Shown here one piece after another: positions 10,386 to 20,745 of a stretch of 64,000 nt of DNA. The stretch comes from Cylindrotheca closterium (Eukaryota > Bacillariophyta > Bacillariophyceae > Bacillariales > Bacillariaceae), in assembly GCA_933822405.4 (NCBI GenBank), contig CAKOGP040001858.1:62001-126000 (forward strand). Direction: 5' to 3'. The first letter of the stretch is position 1, and each line of letters starts with the position of its first letter. The notes beneath the pieces were generated by a model. The model was not told where the DNA came from. It ran no database searches and saw nothing but the letters and a program-made list of their open reading frames with translations. The translations under genes and the position numbers were made by a program.

Positions 10386-11940
10386 ATGTCCAGCAATGAT
10401 AATGTGTTTGATAGGACGGCTGCTGTACATGACGAGACTCACAGCCGATCGATATATGACTACAAACAACTCTCGGATGGTCAGCAAAAGTTGCTTGCCA
10501 TTCTGCCAATCTTTTCTGCCTTGCTAACTATTTTTGGATCTTGGATCATCATTCTCATGGCCTTCAAATCAAGGCGAAACAAACCATGGACACCTTGTAC
10601 GTTTAGATCATATTTCATGGTACGACTAATAGTCCAGCCAAACTAACACATCATCATCTTCTTCTTCCGTATACTACTAGACCACGGACTTTTGGTAGCA
10701 ATGTCTCTATTCGAAATCTTGGGCTCATTCACTTCAGCGGCTGGTCCATTTCTTTATTCCAAGCAAACTTCCGATCGTATTTGGGCCTTGGGAACGTCGG
10801 GCACTTGCACAGCGATTGGCTTCTTCAATCAATTCGGGTCGCACTCGGCAATGCTGTACAATGGCACACTCAGCATTTACTTTTTGCTTACGGCAAGATT
10901 CAATTTCTCGAACAGTGAAATTGCTTCTAGATACGAGGCTTTGATGCACTACCTGTGCATCGGCTACCCTCTCATCACTGCTTTTGTTGGTCTCTTTTTG
11001 AATGTCTATGGCGAACGATCCACGACGATTGGCTGCTGGGTCGCGAGATGCAAGATTGATACCTTCACTGGAGAAGCTATTTGCGAAGAACGAGGGCTCA
11101 TTGAAGGATTCTTTGGTCGGTATCCGGTTGTTGCCACGTTGGCAATGCTCATCTTTGGCAATCTGCTTATTTGGATTCATCTGAGACGCCAACTGAACAA
11201 GCGACGTAAACAGAAGATGGCAGCTGGAGCAAACATGGACGAAGATTCCGATTCCGACTCTGACAATTCGACTGAAGATGAGGAGGATTCAAACCAAAGT
11301 GGAGGCAACACTCGGCCCAAGAAGGACGTTATAACTGCCGGACAAAGAAGGGCCCTGCGTCTAGTCAGTTCCCAAGCATTCCTCTTTGTTGGAAGCTTTA
11401 TGCTTTGCAATACTGTTACATTCGTCTTGCGTCACATTATCCCCGCGAATATGAACGGTGATCCAGTAGAGAACTACATTGCAGAAATGGAGATTCCATA
11501 CAATAATTTTGCCCTTATGGTCATTCAAGCAATCCTCTTCCCGCTCCAAGGATTGCTGAACATGATGATCTACATCCGACCGAAGGTAAGCAATTGAATG
11601 AAAAAATATCCTTGATCTTCCCTTCACAGCAACTTACGAAGTTCTGTCAATTTAGTACAAGAACAATAGGTTATACCATTGCGAGGAGACGAGGGTATGG
11701 GCAATACGTCGAGCCATTTTTGGTGAAGCTGTAGCACCGACTATTTCTGGTGACGATGTCGACCGCAACTCGGTTGCTTCAGTCATGTCGATAGGAAGTC
11801 CCAAGATGCTGGCATCCCAAGGCTCGCGGAAGCGACCGGTAGAGAAACAGCCTTCAAAAGATGACCTAGGCGAAACCAGCAATCATTCAAGAACACAGCC
11901 ACTCGATTGCCAACGTGGTTCTTCGAGCTCCTTCGAATGA
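10386..11940 (+). CDS. Seven-transmembrane, G-protein-coupled-receptor-like protein
   Basis: Three exons: 10386-10596, 10681-11585 and 11656-11940 (introns 84 and 70 bp, donors gtacgt and gtaagc), 466 residues. The junctions rebuild TPYHGLLVAMS and IRPKYKNN. Seven hydrophobic segments are visible: about 38-61, 72-96, 107-137, 150-174, 217-240, 298-325 and 340-370. Between TM5 and TM6 lies a long cytosolic loop rich in Asp, Glu and Ser (DEDSDSDSDNSTEDEED). TM7 ends LQGLLNMMIYIRPKY, like the TM7 end of Dictyostelium cAMP-receptor-type and related receptors. The C-tail is Ser/Thr-rich and hydrophilic. The topology fits a surface receptor; ligand and G protein cannot be deduced. No signal peptide is visible. 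Family assignment rests on topology plus the TM7 motif, so a non-receptor 7TM protein remains possible. Confidence 0.75.
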
Positions 11941-12103
11941 GGTTTCAGCGTTGGCTGGAGCCTTGAATACTACTGTAGCGCTACAAAATAGCGAGCCACA
12001 TTTTATATTTATATAAAATAATACCAATTTTGTTACAAATTTTCAATAGCAGATCTAATGTTATCAAACGTATCACAAAAGTAGCAACAGGTCTCATACT
12101 GTC

Positions 12104-14332
12104 TCATCGCATTATGGACTTCATGACAAAAAAGGCAAGCACGAACCAATTCACAGAAATTGCACTTGAGACTCCCGAAGCAACGGTTCGGGCAGGATCC
12201 GTTGGAGAAGGGGTTGGTCGAGGAGTTGTCGAGGTAGGGGATCCTGCGGCCGGTGGGAGGAATCCAAGAATGGGAGGAAGAATGGCAGGATCCATACCAT
12301 TGCATCTGCCCTCGCAGTCAAAATTCAAACACTGTCCAGTGATTGCACTTTCGCACTGATACCCAAACCCACCACGCCTTCCGATTTCCGTGTTGGGGGG
12401 ACACGCAAAGCAGTTGCAGTCCATGTTCTTGGTTTCGTCCTCAATCCCCAAAACCCAAAAGACCCAAGTGGTCAGCTCGGTCTTGCATTCACAGCCAACA
12501 TTGGGATCTTTGGAAGCCATGGGTAGCCCAACGTTCCGAACATCTGCTGCGGGACAAGTCAGCGTCGAGTCCAGCGTAACCCACTTTTGCGCAAAGTTGT
12601 AGTCTTGTTTGGCTGTACATTCGAAAACTTCGTTGACCATTCCATCAACTTTGACGACGTTCAGTATGCAATTGTCCAGAGCAGCTCGATCCGGACTTGG
12701 GATTATAATGAAAGTATCATCCTCATTTGGAAGATCATCAAAATCATCCGGACTAGATATTGTGGTCAAACTCGGGAATGTGATGCCATCGTTGCCCTTT
12801 CCTTTTCCCTTGCCCTTGGAACTACTACCGGATTTTCCCTTGCCCTTGGAACTACTACCGGATTTTCCCTTGCCCTTGGAACTGCTTCCGGATTTTCCCT
12901 TGCCCTTGGAACTGCTACCGGATTTTCCCTTGCCCTTGGAACTACTACCGGATTTTCCCTTGCCCTTGGAACTGCTACCGGATTTTCCCTTGCCCTTGGA
13001 ACTGCTACCGGATTTTCCTTTGCCGGACTTTCCCTTGGAGCTACTGTGGACAGTATGAACGGTGTCTTCACTGGGATGACTTGGCACAGTATGGACAGTA
13101 TCTTCACTGGGATGACTTGGCACAGTGTGAACGGTGTCCTCACTAGGAGCAGTATGCTTCGTAGATTGACTAGGCACGGTGTGGACAGTATCTTCACTGG
13201 AAGCAGTATGCTTCGTGGATTGACTAGGCACAGTGTGGACAGTATCTTCACTGGGAGCAGTATGCTTCGTAGACTGGCTAGGCACAGTGTGAACGGTGTC
13301 TTCACTAGGAGCAGTATGCTTTGAAGATTGACTTGGTACAGTGTGAACGGTGTCCTCACTGGGGTGTGATACGCTGCTTCCTTTCGAGCCGCCCTTGCCT
13401 TTGCCCTTGGAACTGCTGCTGCCTTTCGAGCCGCCTTTGCCTTTGCCCTTGGAGCTGCTACCGGACTTTCCCTTGCCCTTGGAACTGCTGCTACTGCCTT
13501 TCGAGCCGCCTTTGCCTTTGCCCTTGGAACTACTACCGGACTTGCCCTTGCCCTTGGAACTGCTACCGGACTTGCCCTTGCCGGATTTGGAAGACGAACC
13601 TTCGCTGGGATGGCTAGGCACAGTATGAACAGTGTCTTCACTGGGAACAGTGTGCTTCGTAGACTGACTAGGCACGGTGTGAACGGTATCTTCACTAGGA
13701 ACAGTGTGCTTTGTCGACTGGCTAGAGACAGTGTGAACGGTTTTTTCACTGGGATGACTAAGCACAGTGTGAACAGTGTCTACACTGGGAACAGTATGCT
13801 TTGTGGACTGGCTGGGCACAGTATGAACAGTGTCTTCGCTAACAACAGTGTGTTTCGTAGACTGACTAGACACTGTGTGAACAGTTTTTTCACTGGGGTG
13901 TGATGCAGACTTTCCCTTGGAACTGCTGCTTTTCTTGCTCGTTTTCCCTTTCCCTTTGGAGTTACTGTCTCCCTTTCCTTTCCCTTTGGAGTTACTGTCT
14001 CCCTTCCCTTTCCCTTTGGAGTTACTGTCTCCCTTTCCTTTCCCTTTGGAGCTACTGTCTCCCTTCCCTTTCGAGCTTGAAGCCGTATGTTTAGTATCTG
14101 CGGTGTGTGAACCACCCTTGGAGCTACTTGCTGTAGCTGCAGTGTGTCCAGTGCCACTTCCTGAGGAATCGCCTTTGCCCCCCTTACCACCCTTGGAACT
14201 CTCTTTCTTGCTAGTCTTTCCCGTTACTGAAGTTGCACTTGCTCTGGCGAGTTGGACAACGTAATCCACTTTCATGCTGACCTCATATGACGGATGGTCG
14301 TTTTGCGGAATAGCCTCCTGTGTTGACAGCAT
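12104..14332 (-). CDS. Lys/Ser/Gly-repeat protein with Cys-rich C-terminal domain and membrane anchor (silaffin-like composition)
   Basis: Single open frame, 742 residues, from ATG 14332 (an in-frame TGA lies upstream). Residues ~40-540 are tandem repeats of three kinds: SNSKGKGKGD decamers, an HTVPSQSTKHTVPSEDTV-type 18-mer, and SGSSSKGKGK decamers. A ~190-residue region with about 16 Cys follows (FECTAKQDYNFAQKWV, GCECKTELTTW, DCNCFACPPNTE, FDCEGRCNGMDP), then a Thr/Pro linker TSTTPRPTPSPTDP and a terminal hydrophobic stretch (VSSAISVNWFVLAFFVM). The Cys-rich part and terminal helix suggest an extracellular protein anchored by a TM or GPI signal. The Ser/Lys/Gly composition is reminiscent of silaffins, diatom silica proteins whose Lys and Ser are modified, but no clear signal peptide is seen at the annotated start, so an upstream exon may be missing. 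Function unproven. Confidence 0.7.
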   Translation of the reverse strand: MLSTQEAIPQNDHPSYEVSMKVDYVVQLARASATSVTGKTSKKESSKGGKGGKGDSSGSGTGHTAATASSSKGGSHTADTKHTASSSKGKGDSSSKGKGKGDSNSKGKGKGDSNSKGKGKGDSNSKGKGKTSKKSSSSKGKSASHPSEKTVHTVSSQSTKHTVVSEDTVHTVPSQSTKHTVPSVDTVHTVLSHPSEKTVHTVSSQSTKHTVPSEDTVHTVPSQSTKHTVPSEDTVHTVPSHPSEGSSSKSGKGKSGSSSKGKGKSGSSSKGKGKGGSKGSSSSSKGKGKSGSSSKGKGKGGSKGSSSSKGKGKGGSKGSSVSHPSEDTVHTVPSQSSKHTAPSEDTVHTVPSQSTKHTAPSEDTVHTVPSQSTKHTASSEDTVHTVPSQSTKHTAPSEDTVHTVPSHPSEDTVHTVPSHPSEDTVHTVHSSSKGKSGKGKSGSSSKGKGKSGSSSKGKGKSGSSSKGKGKSGSSSKGKGKSGSSSKGKGKSGSSSKGKGKSGSSSKGKGKGKGNDGITFPSLTTISSPDDFDDLPNEDDTFIIIPSPDRAALDNCILNVVKVDGMVNEVFECTAKQDYNFAQKWVTLDSTLTCPAADVRNVGLPMASKDPNVGCECKTELTTWVFWVLGIEDETKNMDCNCFACPPNTEIGRRGGFGYQCESAITGQCLNFDCEGRCNGMDPAILPPILGFLPPAAGSPTSTTPRPTPSPTDPARTVASGVSSAISVNWFVLAFFVMKSIMR
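12803..13025 (-). repeat. 30-bp tandem repeat encoding SGSSSKGKGK
   Basis: Seven near-identical 30-bp units begin at 12803 and recur every 30 bp to 13012, followed by a degenerate half unit. Differences are mainly synonymous (ctactaccg versus ctgctaccg). The array is in frame inside the Lys/Ser/Gly protein gene. Confidence 0.9.
13050..13900 (-). repeat. Mixed tandem repeats encoding HTV/STKHTV units and SSSKGKGK blocks
   Basis: Two blocks (about 13050-13365 and 13610-13900) of imperfect 54-bp or shorter units encode HTVPS-type repeats. Between them (13370-13600) are SSSKGKGKGGSKG units. All are in frame in the Lys/Ser/Gly protein gene. Confidence 0.8.
13951..14070 (-). repeat. 30-bp tandem repeat encoding SNSKGKGKGD
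   Basis: Four 30-bp units start at 13951, 13981, 14011 and 14041. They encode the first lysine-rich repeat block of the Lys/Ser/Gly protein. Confidence 0.85.
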
Positions 14333-14743
14333 ATTGCAGACGATGTGATACAGATGAAAGCTGCTTCAGCTGTTCAATGTTGTGTGTCTTGCAATCGGCA
14401 CATCAAAAGGACCAAAGAAGCTTATAATCTCCTCTCAACAACGGTCATTTATGGTATCACATACAACAACCAAGATACTCCTCTATGTAATCCGAGTCTT
14501 GACGCCAATCCCGATCTGGCAGACTCGATTGACTCTCTCGACCTTTTCGACTCGAAAAACTCGAACTCGTCTCAGAGAACCAGAAGGAGAAACCACCACG
14601 TCGGTGATCGTCGATTTATTTTGTACACAACTTGCAGTGCGTACCTCGGAGCGCAATCTGTTCTCACAAAACGTGTCCTTGATATTCGAAATTTCTGACA
14701 GGCGAGTACCTCAGATTCTCATTTCCCAAAGACAACGACAACA
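14333..14743. other. Divergent promoter region
   Basis: About 410 bp between the Lys/Ser/Gly-repeat gene (minus) and the first dioxygenase gene (plus). The last ~90 bp (from about 14655) resembles the sequence just upstream of the second dioxygenase gene (acaaaacgtgtc...cgaaatt), so the duplicated unit included its promoter-proximal DNA. A missed signal-peptide exon of the repeat gene could also lie here. Confidence 0.55.
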
Positions 14744-16016
14744 ATGAGAGTAGATAGCAGCCTTTTTTCCTTGGCCATTTTGGCAAAACCTGCTTCTGGT
14801 TTTTCTACAGTCGCAAATACAAGAGAAGTTGTTTTCCCACTTCTCAAGACGAGGAGCAAAGATCGTCAACTGCGAAATTTGAAGTATGCATTTCAAGAGT
14901 TGGTAGAGACGACGGAATTCTTTGTTCAGAATTCACCAGCCCAATACCACGATAGCAGCTGCTTTGTGCCTGCTATGGGAGCCAAAACTGAGCTCCAGTT
15001 TCAACAAAGCAGTCCAACCGAGTTTGTGTTGAAAGTCAACACAAGTGAAAACAGTGACTTTGGTTGGATTTGTGTCAAGATGTTCGAGCAAAAACAACTT
15101 TTTGAGGACTTTGTCGATACCACATGCTTGACTGACGCCGTGTCAGATCATTGCTACTCACTACTCCCGTACCCAGGATTTCCAGCAAGTTCTGCCAAGC
15201 TATCAAACACTGCCCAGTTGGACGGTTTGTTTCGAGGACAACCCTTTTGTATGGATGAACTCCGAGATAATGGTTTTGTCGTTCTAGACAATGGTCCTAA
15301 ATCTACAACCTCTGGACATAGGCTACTTGATCAATACATGAATGAAGATGCGAAGAAACACTCGAGTGCACGGACGGATTCGGTTCATTTTTTGAATCGA
15401 GACGAGGCCAAAGATTGTGGATTCCAGGAGGTAAGGAAGGATCTTCTCCAGATGATTGAATTCATTTTATTGCATTGGTATAGTCTCATCATTTATGTGT
15501 CCTTAGCACTATGAAACATTGATGGGAATCGCTTCATATTTGAATGACAACATGGATATGGAGTCGTCACCACATGCCCCTATCACTCCAGCCACCAAAG
15601 ATAATCCTCTCACGATCCCAAACACGATACAGCTGGCTGAATACGCAGAAAACGATTTCTACAAGCCTCACAGTGATAACTCGTTGACGAGTGAGGTAGT
15701 TTCTGACGCTCAAAATAGCGACCGCGTTAGATCCAACTTTCGACATTACACCTGCATCCTTTATTGCAACGACGATTGGGAAGAAGAAGATGGAGGTGCC
15801 CTCCGTCTGTATCCCAATACGAGAAACTTAGTACACCCGGACGATGCAATCTCGGACGGCTATGATTTCATCGATGTAATCCCGAAGAATGGCCGACTCA
15901 TCATCTTCGATTCTTGTAACATCCATTCGGTCGAAAAAGTAACGCACAAGACGAAGAAACGAAGGGCACTGACTCTTTGGATCAATAGACCAAATAATAG
16001 CGGGGTGGCCTCCTAA
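14744..16016 (+). CDS. Secreted/ER 2OG-Fe(II) dioxygenase, prolyl 4-hydroxylase-like (copy 1)
   Basis: Two exons, 14744-15430 and 15507-16016 (76-bp intron, donor gtaagg, acceptor ccttag), 398 residues. The N-terminus (MRVDSSLFSLAILAKPASG) resembles a signal peptide. The C-terminal half is a P4H-type double-stranded beta-helix: YKPHSDNS gives the iron ligands H284 and D286, CILYCNDDWEEEDGGALRLYP is the typical strand around the active site, and IIFDSCNIHSVEKV supplies the distal histidine (H369), with an Arg in KKRRALTLW for 2-oxoglutarate. The ~190 N-terminal residues match nothing I recognise. The family hydroxylates prolyl or other residues using O2 and 2-oxoglutarate. The substrate is unknown; wall or secreted protein prolines are an inference. 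Tandem paralogue of the next gene. Confidence 0.85.
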
Positions 16017-16330
16017 GTGGGTTAGTAAGATTAGAGGGCGTTTGGCTTTCCATGATTGAGGTAATAAGATTCTAGGGCGTTTGGATCTCGATTTTTAGAA
16101 AATATCTCCCAAAATGTCCATCCGAATTCACCACGTACTCATCTTTTTACACCAATACCACGTCAAAAAGATACGTGCGTAGATTTATTTAGTGGGGGTA
16201 AGTGTACGTGGACTACGTAGGTTTGCGGTACATCCGATACGAAACTTCAAGAAGTCAATCTGCTATCACAAAACGTGTCGTCAACATACGAAATTCTCAT
16301 TGACAAGATCTTTGTCCAAAGACAACAGCC
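16017..16330. other. Spacer between tandem dioxygenase genes
   Basis: Holds a short direct repeat (16021-16045 and 16061-16084, both ending agggcgtttgg) and, from about 16255, the promoter-proximal block shared with copy 1. Confidence 0.6.
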
Positions 16331-17633
16331 ATGAGGATAGACATCAGCCTTTTGTCGTTGGCCACTTTGGCTCAGACTGCTTCTGGACTTGCTACAGTCG
16401 CAAATACAAGAGAAATTGTTTTTCCGCTAAAGACGAACCAACACAAAGATCTTCAACTGCGAAATGTGAAATATGCATTTCAAGAGCTGGTCGAGTCGAC
16501 AGATTTCTTTGTTCAGAATTCACCAGCCCAATTCTACGATAGCACCTGCCTAGTACCTGCTCTAGGAGCTGAAGCTGCGTTTCAATTTCAACAAAGCACC
16601 CCTAGCGATCTGTTTCCCCATTGGTCAACCGAATTGGTGTTGAAAGTCAACACAAATGCAAATAGTGACTTTGGTTGGATTTGTGCCAAAGTTTTCGAAC
16701 AAAAGGAACTTTTCGAGGACTTTGTTGATACCACTAACCTCTATGAGGCGGTGGTAGATCATTACAATTCACTGGGCCCGCATCCAGGGTTCCCAGCGAG
16801 TTCCGCCGAGCTATCCAACAGTCCCAAGTTAAACGATTTGTTTCGAGAACAAGATTTTTGCATGGAACAACTCCGCGACACTGGTTTTGTCGTTTTAGAC
16901 AATGCTCCTAAGACGTCAGTTGCTGGACATAGGCTACTTGACCAATTCTTGCATCACAAGACAAACCAAGATACGAATGTCCGTACAGATTCGGTTCATT
17001 TTTTGAGTCGAAAAGAGGCTCAATCATGTGGATTTGAGGAGGTAAGGAAGGATCTTAGCCTGCTCATTGAATCGATGCCTATTTGGATGCTATGATCTCA
17101 TCAACTCTCAGCACTATGATACATTAATGGGAATCGCATCATATTTGAATGGGAACTTGGAGATGAAGACGTCTCCACATGACCCGATGAACCCAGCCAC
17201 CCAAGAGCATCCGTTAACGATTCCAAACTCGATACAGCTGGCCGAATATGCAGAAAGTGATTTCTACAAGGCCCATAGCGACAACTCCTTGACAAACAAG
17301 ATGGTCTCTGACGTTCAAAACAACGACCGAGTTCGTGCAAACTTTCGACACTACACCTGCATACTTTACTGCAACGACGATTGGGAAGAGCAGGATGGAG
17401 GCGCCCTTCGCCTGTATCCCCATACAAGAAATTTATCGAATGCCAATGATGCGATTTTGAATGGCTATGATTTCTTCGATGTTAGTCCAAAGAATGGCCG
17501 ACTCGTAATCTTTGATTCCTCCAATATCCATTCGGTCGAAAAAGTGACTCACACTACGAAGAAACGAAGGGCTCTTACACTTTGGATCACCCGACCTAAC
17601 AATAGTGGCGTAGAGGGCGAGCAATATTTTTAA
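16331..17633 (+). CDS. Secreted/ER 2OG-Fe(II) dioxygenase, prolyl 4-hydroxylase-like (copy 2)
   Basis: Two exons, 16331-17041 and 17112-17633 (70-bp intron), 410 residues. Gene structure and protein are close to copy 1, with the intron at the same place (after FEE, before HYDTLMGIAS) and the same phase. Iron ligands are retained (YKAHSDNS, H292 and D294), as are the DGGALRLYP strand, distal IHSVEKV histidine and RRALTLW arginine, so both copies should be active. Differences include an 11-residue insertion (DLFPHWSTELV region) and a different C-terminus (GVEGEQYF). The signal-peptide-like start MRIDISLLSLATLAQTASG is conserved. Conservation is spread along the whole length, which argues for recent tandem duplication and continuing selection. 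Confidence 0.85.
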
Positions 17634-18356
17634 AAAAGAGAGTAGAGTGGACTATTTTATGACAATGTCAGTGGATAGACGATCATTTCTCCAAAGATGC
17701 TGTGCCCTTCGTTGGAAGACAAAAGCAAGATGGATCTGCCACCACCAAGCACACTTTTCGAACTCGGTGTCTGGCAGATGATAGAACTTCTTTTTGATGA
17801 CCCTAGAGAGCGGTCATTTTTTCATCCGATCAAATACAGTGACAAGTGTCCGATTGTTTCGGTCGAAATGTCCGAGAGTTGGGTTGTCCGAGTAAAATGT
17901 TGTTGTTCTTCTTTTTTGAAATCGGCCTTTCTTCAAAACTTCGCAATAGAGAAAGAATAGCCTATTGGAACCTACCGGTATTTACTTCCTTGCGTGGCTT
18001 GAAGCGAGACTCTAAAATCCCGACGAAGACTATGCTGAATGTCATTCAATCATTTATGCTGTTCTTTACAGTCATATATGATTTTGAGTAGTTGTTCCGC
18101 CTGGATTCTGTAATCTGTACGTTGCATCCGTACTGGCCGGTATTTGCGATCGGGCATTTTGCGCTCTGATTTCGCTTTGGGAGGCATTTGCTTCTGACGG
18201 AAAGTTGACTTTGCGGTCATTCCAATTTCATTGGGCCTGTTCCACAACCACGCAGAAATAGGGTTCTCCACTCAAAAACTCAGGTTTGGTGTTTGGTTTG
18301 TTCCAACTTCATCTTACATTTCATCATACAAATAAATACTCTACAACAAATCAAAC
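17634..18356. other. Intergenic region upstream of small gene
   Basis: About 720 bp. A short ATG-started frame (17697-17960, 87 codons) is present but lacks recognisable features and I do not call it. One TACCGGTA palindrome lies at 17973-17980. A T-rich stretch lies near 17900. Confidence 0.5.
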
Positions 18357-18893
18357 ATGCGAAGCTACAAAAAGAAATCCGTTTCCTTCAGTGACACTAA
18401 CGAATTCTGCACGACAATATGTCGTGGCGACTACACCGTCAGAGAGTTCGTATCGACATGGTACAGTGCGCAGGAAATGAGAAACATTAAGGACGATTGC
18501 CGCAGAACCGTTGCTATGCTGCATGGAGCCAGTTCTGTTGGTCCTCACGTCTGCGGAAGAGGATTGGAAGGGAAAACAATGATAGGTCACCAACAAAGGA
18601 AGCAAAATAAAATGTTTGCTCACATGGCTGTTGTAGACGAAATACTGAGACAAAGACAACTATGTATTTCTGATCCTCAAGCACTTGCAAATCAATACAT
18701 GTTCTTCACACGGCATTGCGCTGCGGCAGCCCGGGAAATGGCCAACGTTGACCGTCTGGAAGCTGTAAAGGTGGAAGCTATTTCACCGTTTTCTCAAAGC
18801 AATGCCTACCTGTCTCCCTTCAAGCGCCCATTGTCAAAACCTATCTCGATTCCAAAAATCAAACATTTGGGTCCTTTCTGCCCTGCAGCATAA
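18357..18893 (+). CDS. Small lineage-specific protein of unknown function
   Basis: Single exon, 178 residues from ATG 18357, preceded by an AC-rich leader. It is basic, with SVSFSDTNEF near the N-terminus, YTVREFVSTWYSAQEMRNIKDDCRR, a CGRGLEGKT motif at about 67-75, and an Ala/Arg-rich helix containing ARHC-like residues (TRHCAAAAREMANVD). Proteins with a W-x5-E-x3-I helix followed by a RGLE motif are common in diatom genomes in my recollection, with no assigned function. No signal peptide, TM segment or catalytic motif was seen. Codon-like composition over the whole length and a sensible start make it likely to be real. Confidence 0.65.
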   Translation: MRSYKKKSVSFSDTNEFCTTICRGDYTVREFVSTWYSAQEMRNIKDDCRRTVAMLHGASSVGPHVCGRGLEGKTMIGHQQRKQNKMFAHMAVVDEILRQRQLCISDPQALANQYMFFTRHCAAAAREMANVDRLEAVKVEAISPFSQSNAYLSPFKRPLSKPISIPKIKHLGPFCPAA

Positions 18894-19078
18894 GCGATCA
18901 TCTCATTTCCGGAAAATGAAACATGAACAAAACCAAATGCAAAGCGAGTGGAACAAGTGTTGATATCCACCAATAGAATGTATAAAATTGTAGCAACAAC
19001 TTCTTCTTACGATTCCAACCTGATTTTCATGATTAGACTGATTAACGAGAGCGGACCCCTTACAATGATCGCTTAGAA

Positions 19079-20745
19079 TCACCAGTCACATCTCTTTCCA
19101 ACTAGATTGAACAGTCGTTCATTGAACGGCTTCAAAAATTCATCAAGCTCTTGGCGCAACTCGACTGAAAGAGGAATCTCATCACCATCATCGCCTGAGT
19201 AATTGTCAGTTTCGTTGCGGACCTCATTCCAAGAAGTAGCCGTGTCATACCCTCGATGTCCACCTACATTGTAAGCTCCTTGTGCGATTACTGGTTCAAA
19301 ATCATAATCGGGCAGTCCCAGTTGACGGGAGAGATGGAGCAGCGCAGTTGCATTGTTGATTTCTTCAGTGCAGACAAACAGCATGTCTTCTCTGTGAATG
19401 AGTATGTACCACCATTCCAGCGGTAAGACATAGAGAGAACGCCCAACAAGTGCTTGGATGAGAAATGCTTGTTTCGGTGGGATATACTTTTGTGGGTTTT
19501 GCATTTGCAGAGAGGCCCACTGGATCCGAGTAACCGTCTTGTTGACAGGTTTGGTTCCATAACAGACTTCGTCGAGATCAATCAACGGCGGCAGCCCATT
19601 CTTCTCTCGATAATCAAATTCTTTTCTTGTCCAATGTCTGTGATACCACATATCTCTGGTTTTGCTGATGCCAAAACCATACAAACACCGATTGAGCTGA
19701 TCCAATTCGGCCCGAACAAGCTCCTCGAGACTAAAGAGGAAATGTTCCTTGTAAAAATCATCCGACTTGTTCAACGGAATAGCCCCGTGTCCACTTCGGA
19801 TTTTATCCAGTGCTGGAGTGACATAGTTATACTTGTAACTTGACCATATTCGATCGATTGGTTTCCTTCCAAGAGTAATCAATTTTGGTTCGATTCCTGT
19901 CATGGCAATTTCTCGGACCACTTGTGGATATGGCAAGTATCCGGGACTTGCTTCTCCCGTCATGAGTGCACCATTCTCCAAGAAGGTCTTTGTGGTTGGA
20001 AACCAGGAATAATACCAGCCGACTGGTTTGTCTGTATGGTACTGCGAGTTTGCCGAAGGTGAGGAACCCGTTTTGAATCGAGTACATTTGTTTCACAATC
20101 TCAACTTACCCGAAAATAATGAATCTGTTTCTCAATTGCGGGCAGGACCTTTGGATGGTCTACGAGATAGTGATAGAGACTTGAAGTTCCACATTTTCCA
20201 GCGCCAAGAATCAAGAAGCCAGGCCTGCAAAGCCCAGCCGCATTTTGCCAATTACGAGTCTTTGACTCCTCATCTCGTCTGTAATCCAGTGGAACATTCA
20301 GTGTAGTATTAGCGATTGCTTCATCGTCGGAATGAAACTCCCAGTACATCGTTTCCTCTGGTTTGAAACAAGGACCCCAAGCCTTTGAATGTTTGAATAG
20401 CGGAGTCGTAGCATTCCAATAGGGTGGAGCGACATCTATGGCATTCGTGAAATCGGCAGGATCATAGATTCCTTCGTCCATCAATATTTGAGGTAGGACA
20501 ATACCGTGTGAAGACGGCGACCCCTCGGACTCCAAGGTAAGTTCTTCTTCTTCAATGTACACAGGACTCCCCCAGTTCTTCAATGGCCTTATGACAACCC
20601 AAAGAGGAACTGCCACAAGGGCTCCAGCAAATGTTGTGATCCATCTTGGTCTCCTCCGTCGTCTTTTTCCACTTGATTGCCGCTGTGATTGATCGACCGT
20701 AGAATAGACTTCATCAATTTCGGAATCTATGTCCATTGACTGCAT
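19079..20745 (-). CDS. Golgi-type carbohydrate sulfotransferase (type II membrane protein)
   Basis: Two exons on the minus strand, 20745-20110 and 20041-19079 (68-bp intron, donor gtaagt, acceptor ctcgcag), 532 residues. The junction rebuilds [20 protein letters not shown] basic cytosolic head (KRRRRRPRW) followed by one hydrophobic segment (about 36-52) gives type II Golgi topology. The 5'-phosphosulfate loop of PAPS-dependent sulfotransferases is [14 protein letters not shown] (177-190), and the 3'-phosphate site is [13 protein letters not shown] (269-281). The layout resembles heparan-sulfate/chondroitin-type enzymes, which transfer sulfate from PAPS to glycans. The acceptor glycan cannot be told; diatom sulfated polysaccharides are plausible. 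The second exon begins without a Met, which confirms that splicing is needed. Confidence 0.87.

Noticed and set aside
12803..13025. Regular 30-bp repeats that could suggest a CRISPR array
   Set aside because: There are no unique spacers between units, the array is in a coding frame, and the genome is eukaryotic.
12587..13749. Long open frames on the plus strand and in a second minus frame over the repeat gene
   Set aside because: They are other-frame readings of the 30-bp and 54-bp repeats; the chosen minus frame alone has the non-repetitive Cys-rich end and terminal helix.
17697..17960. 87-codon plus-strand frame starting with ATG
   Set aside because: No recognisable motif, no paralogue in the window, and unusual Cys/Ser-rich end; insufficient support for a gene.
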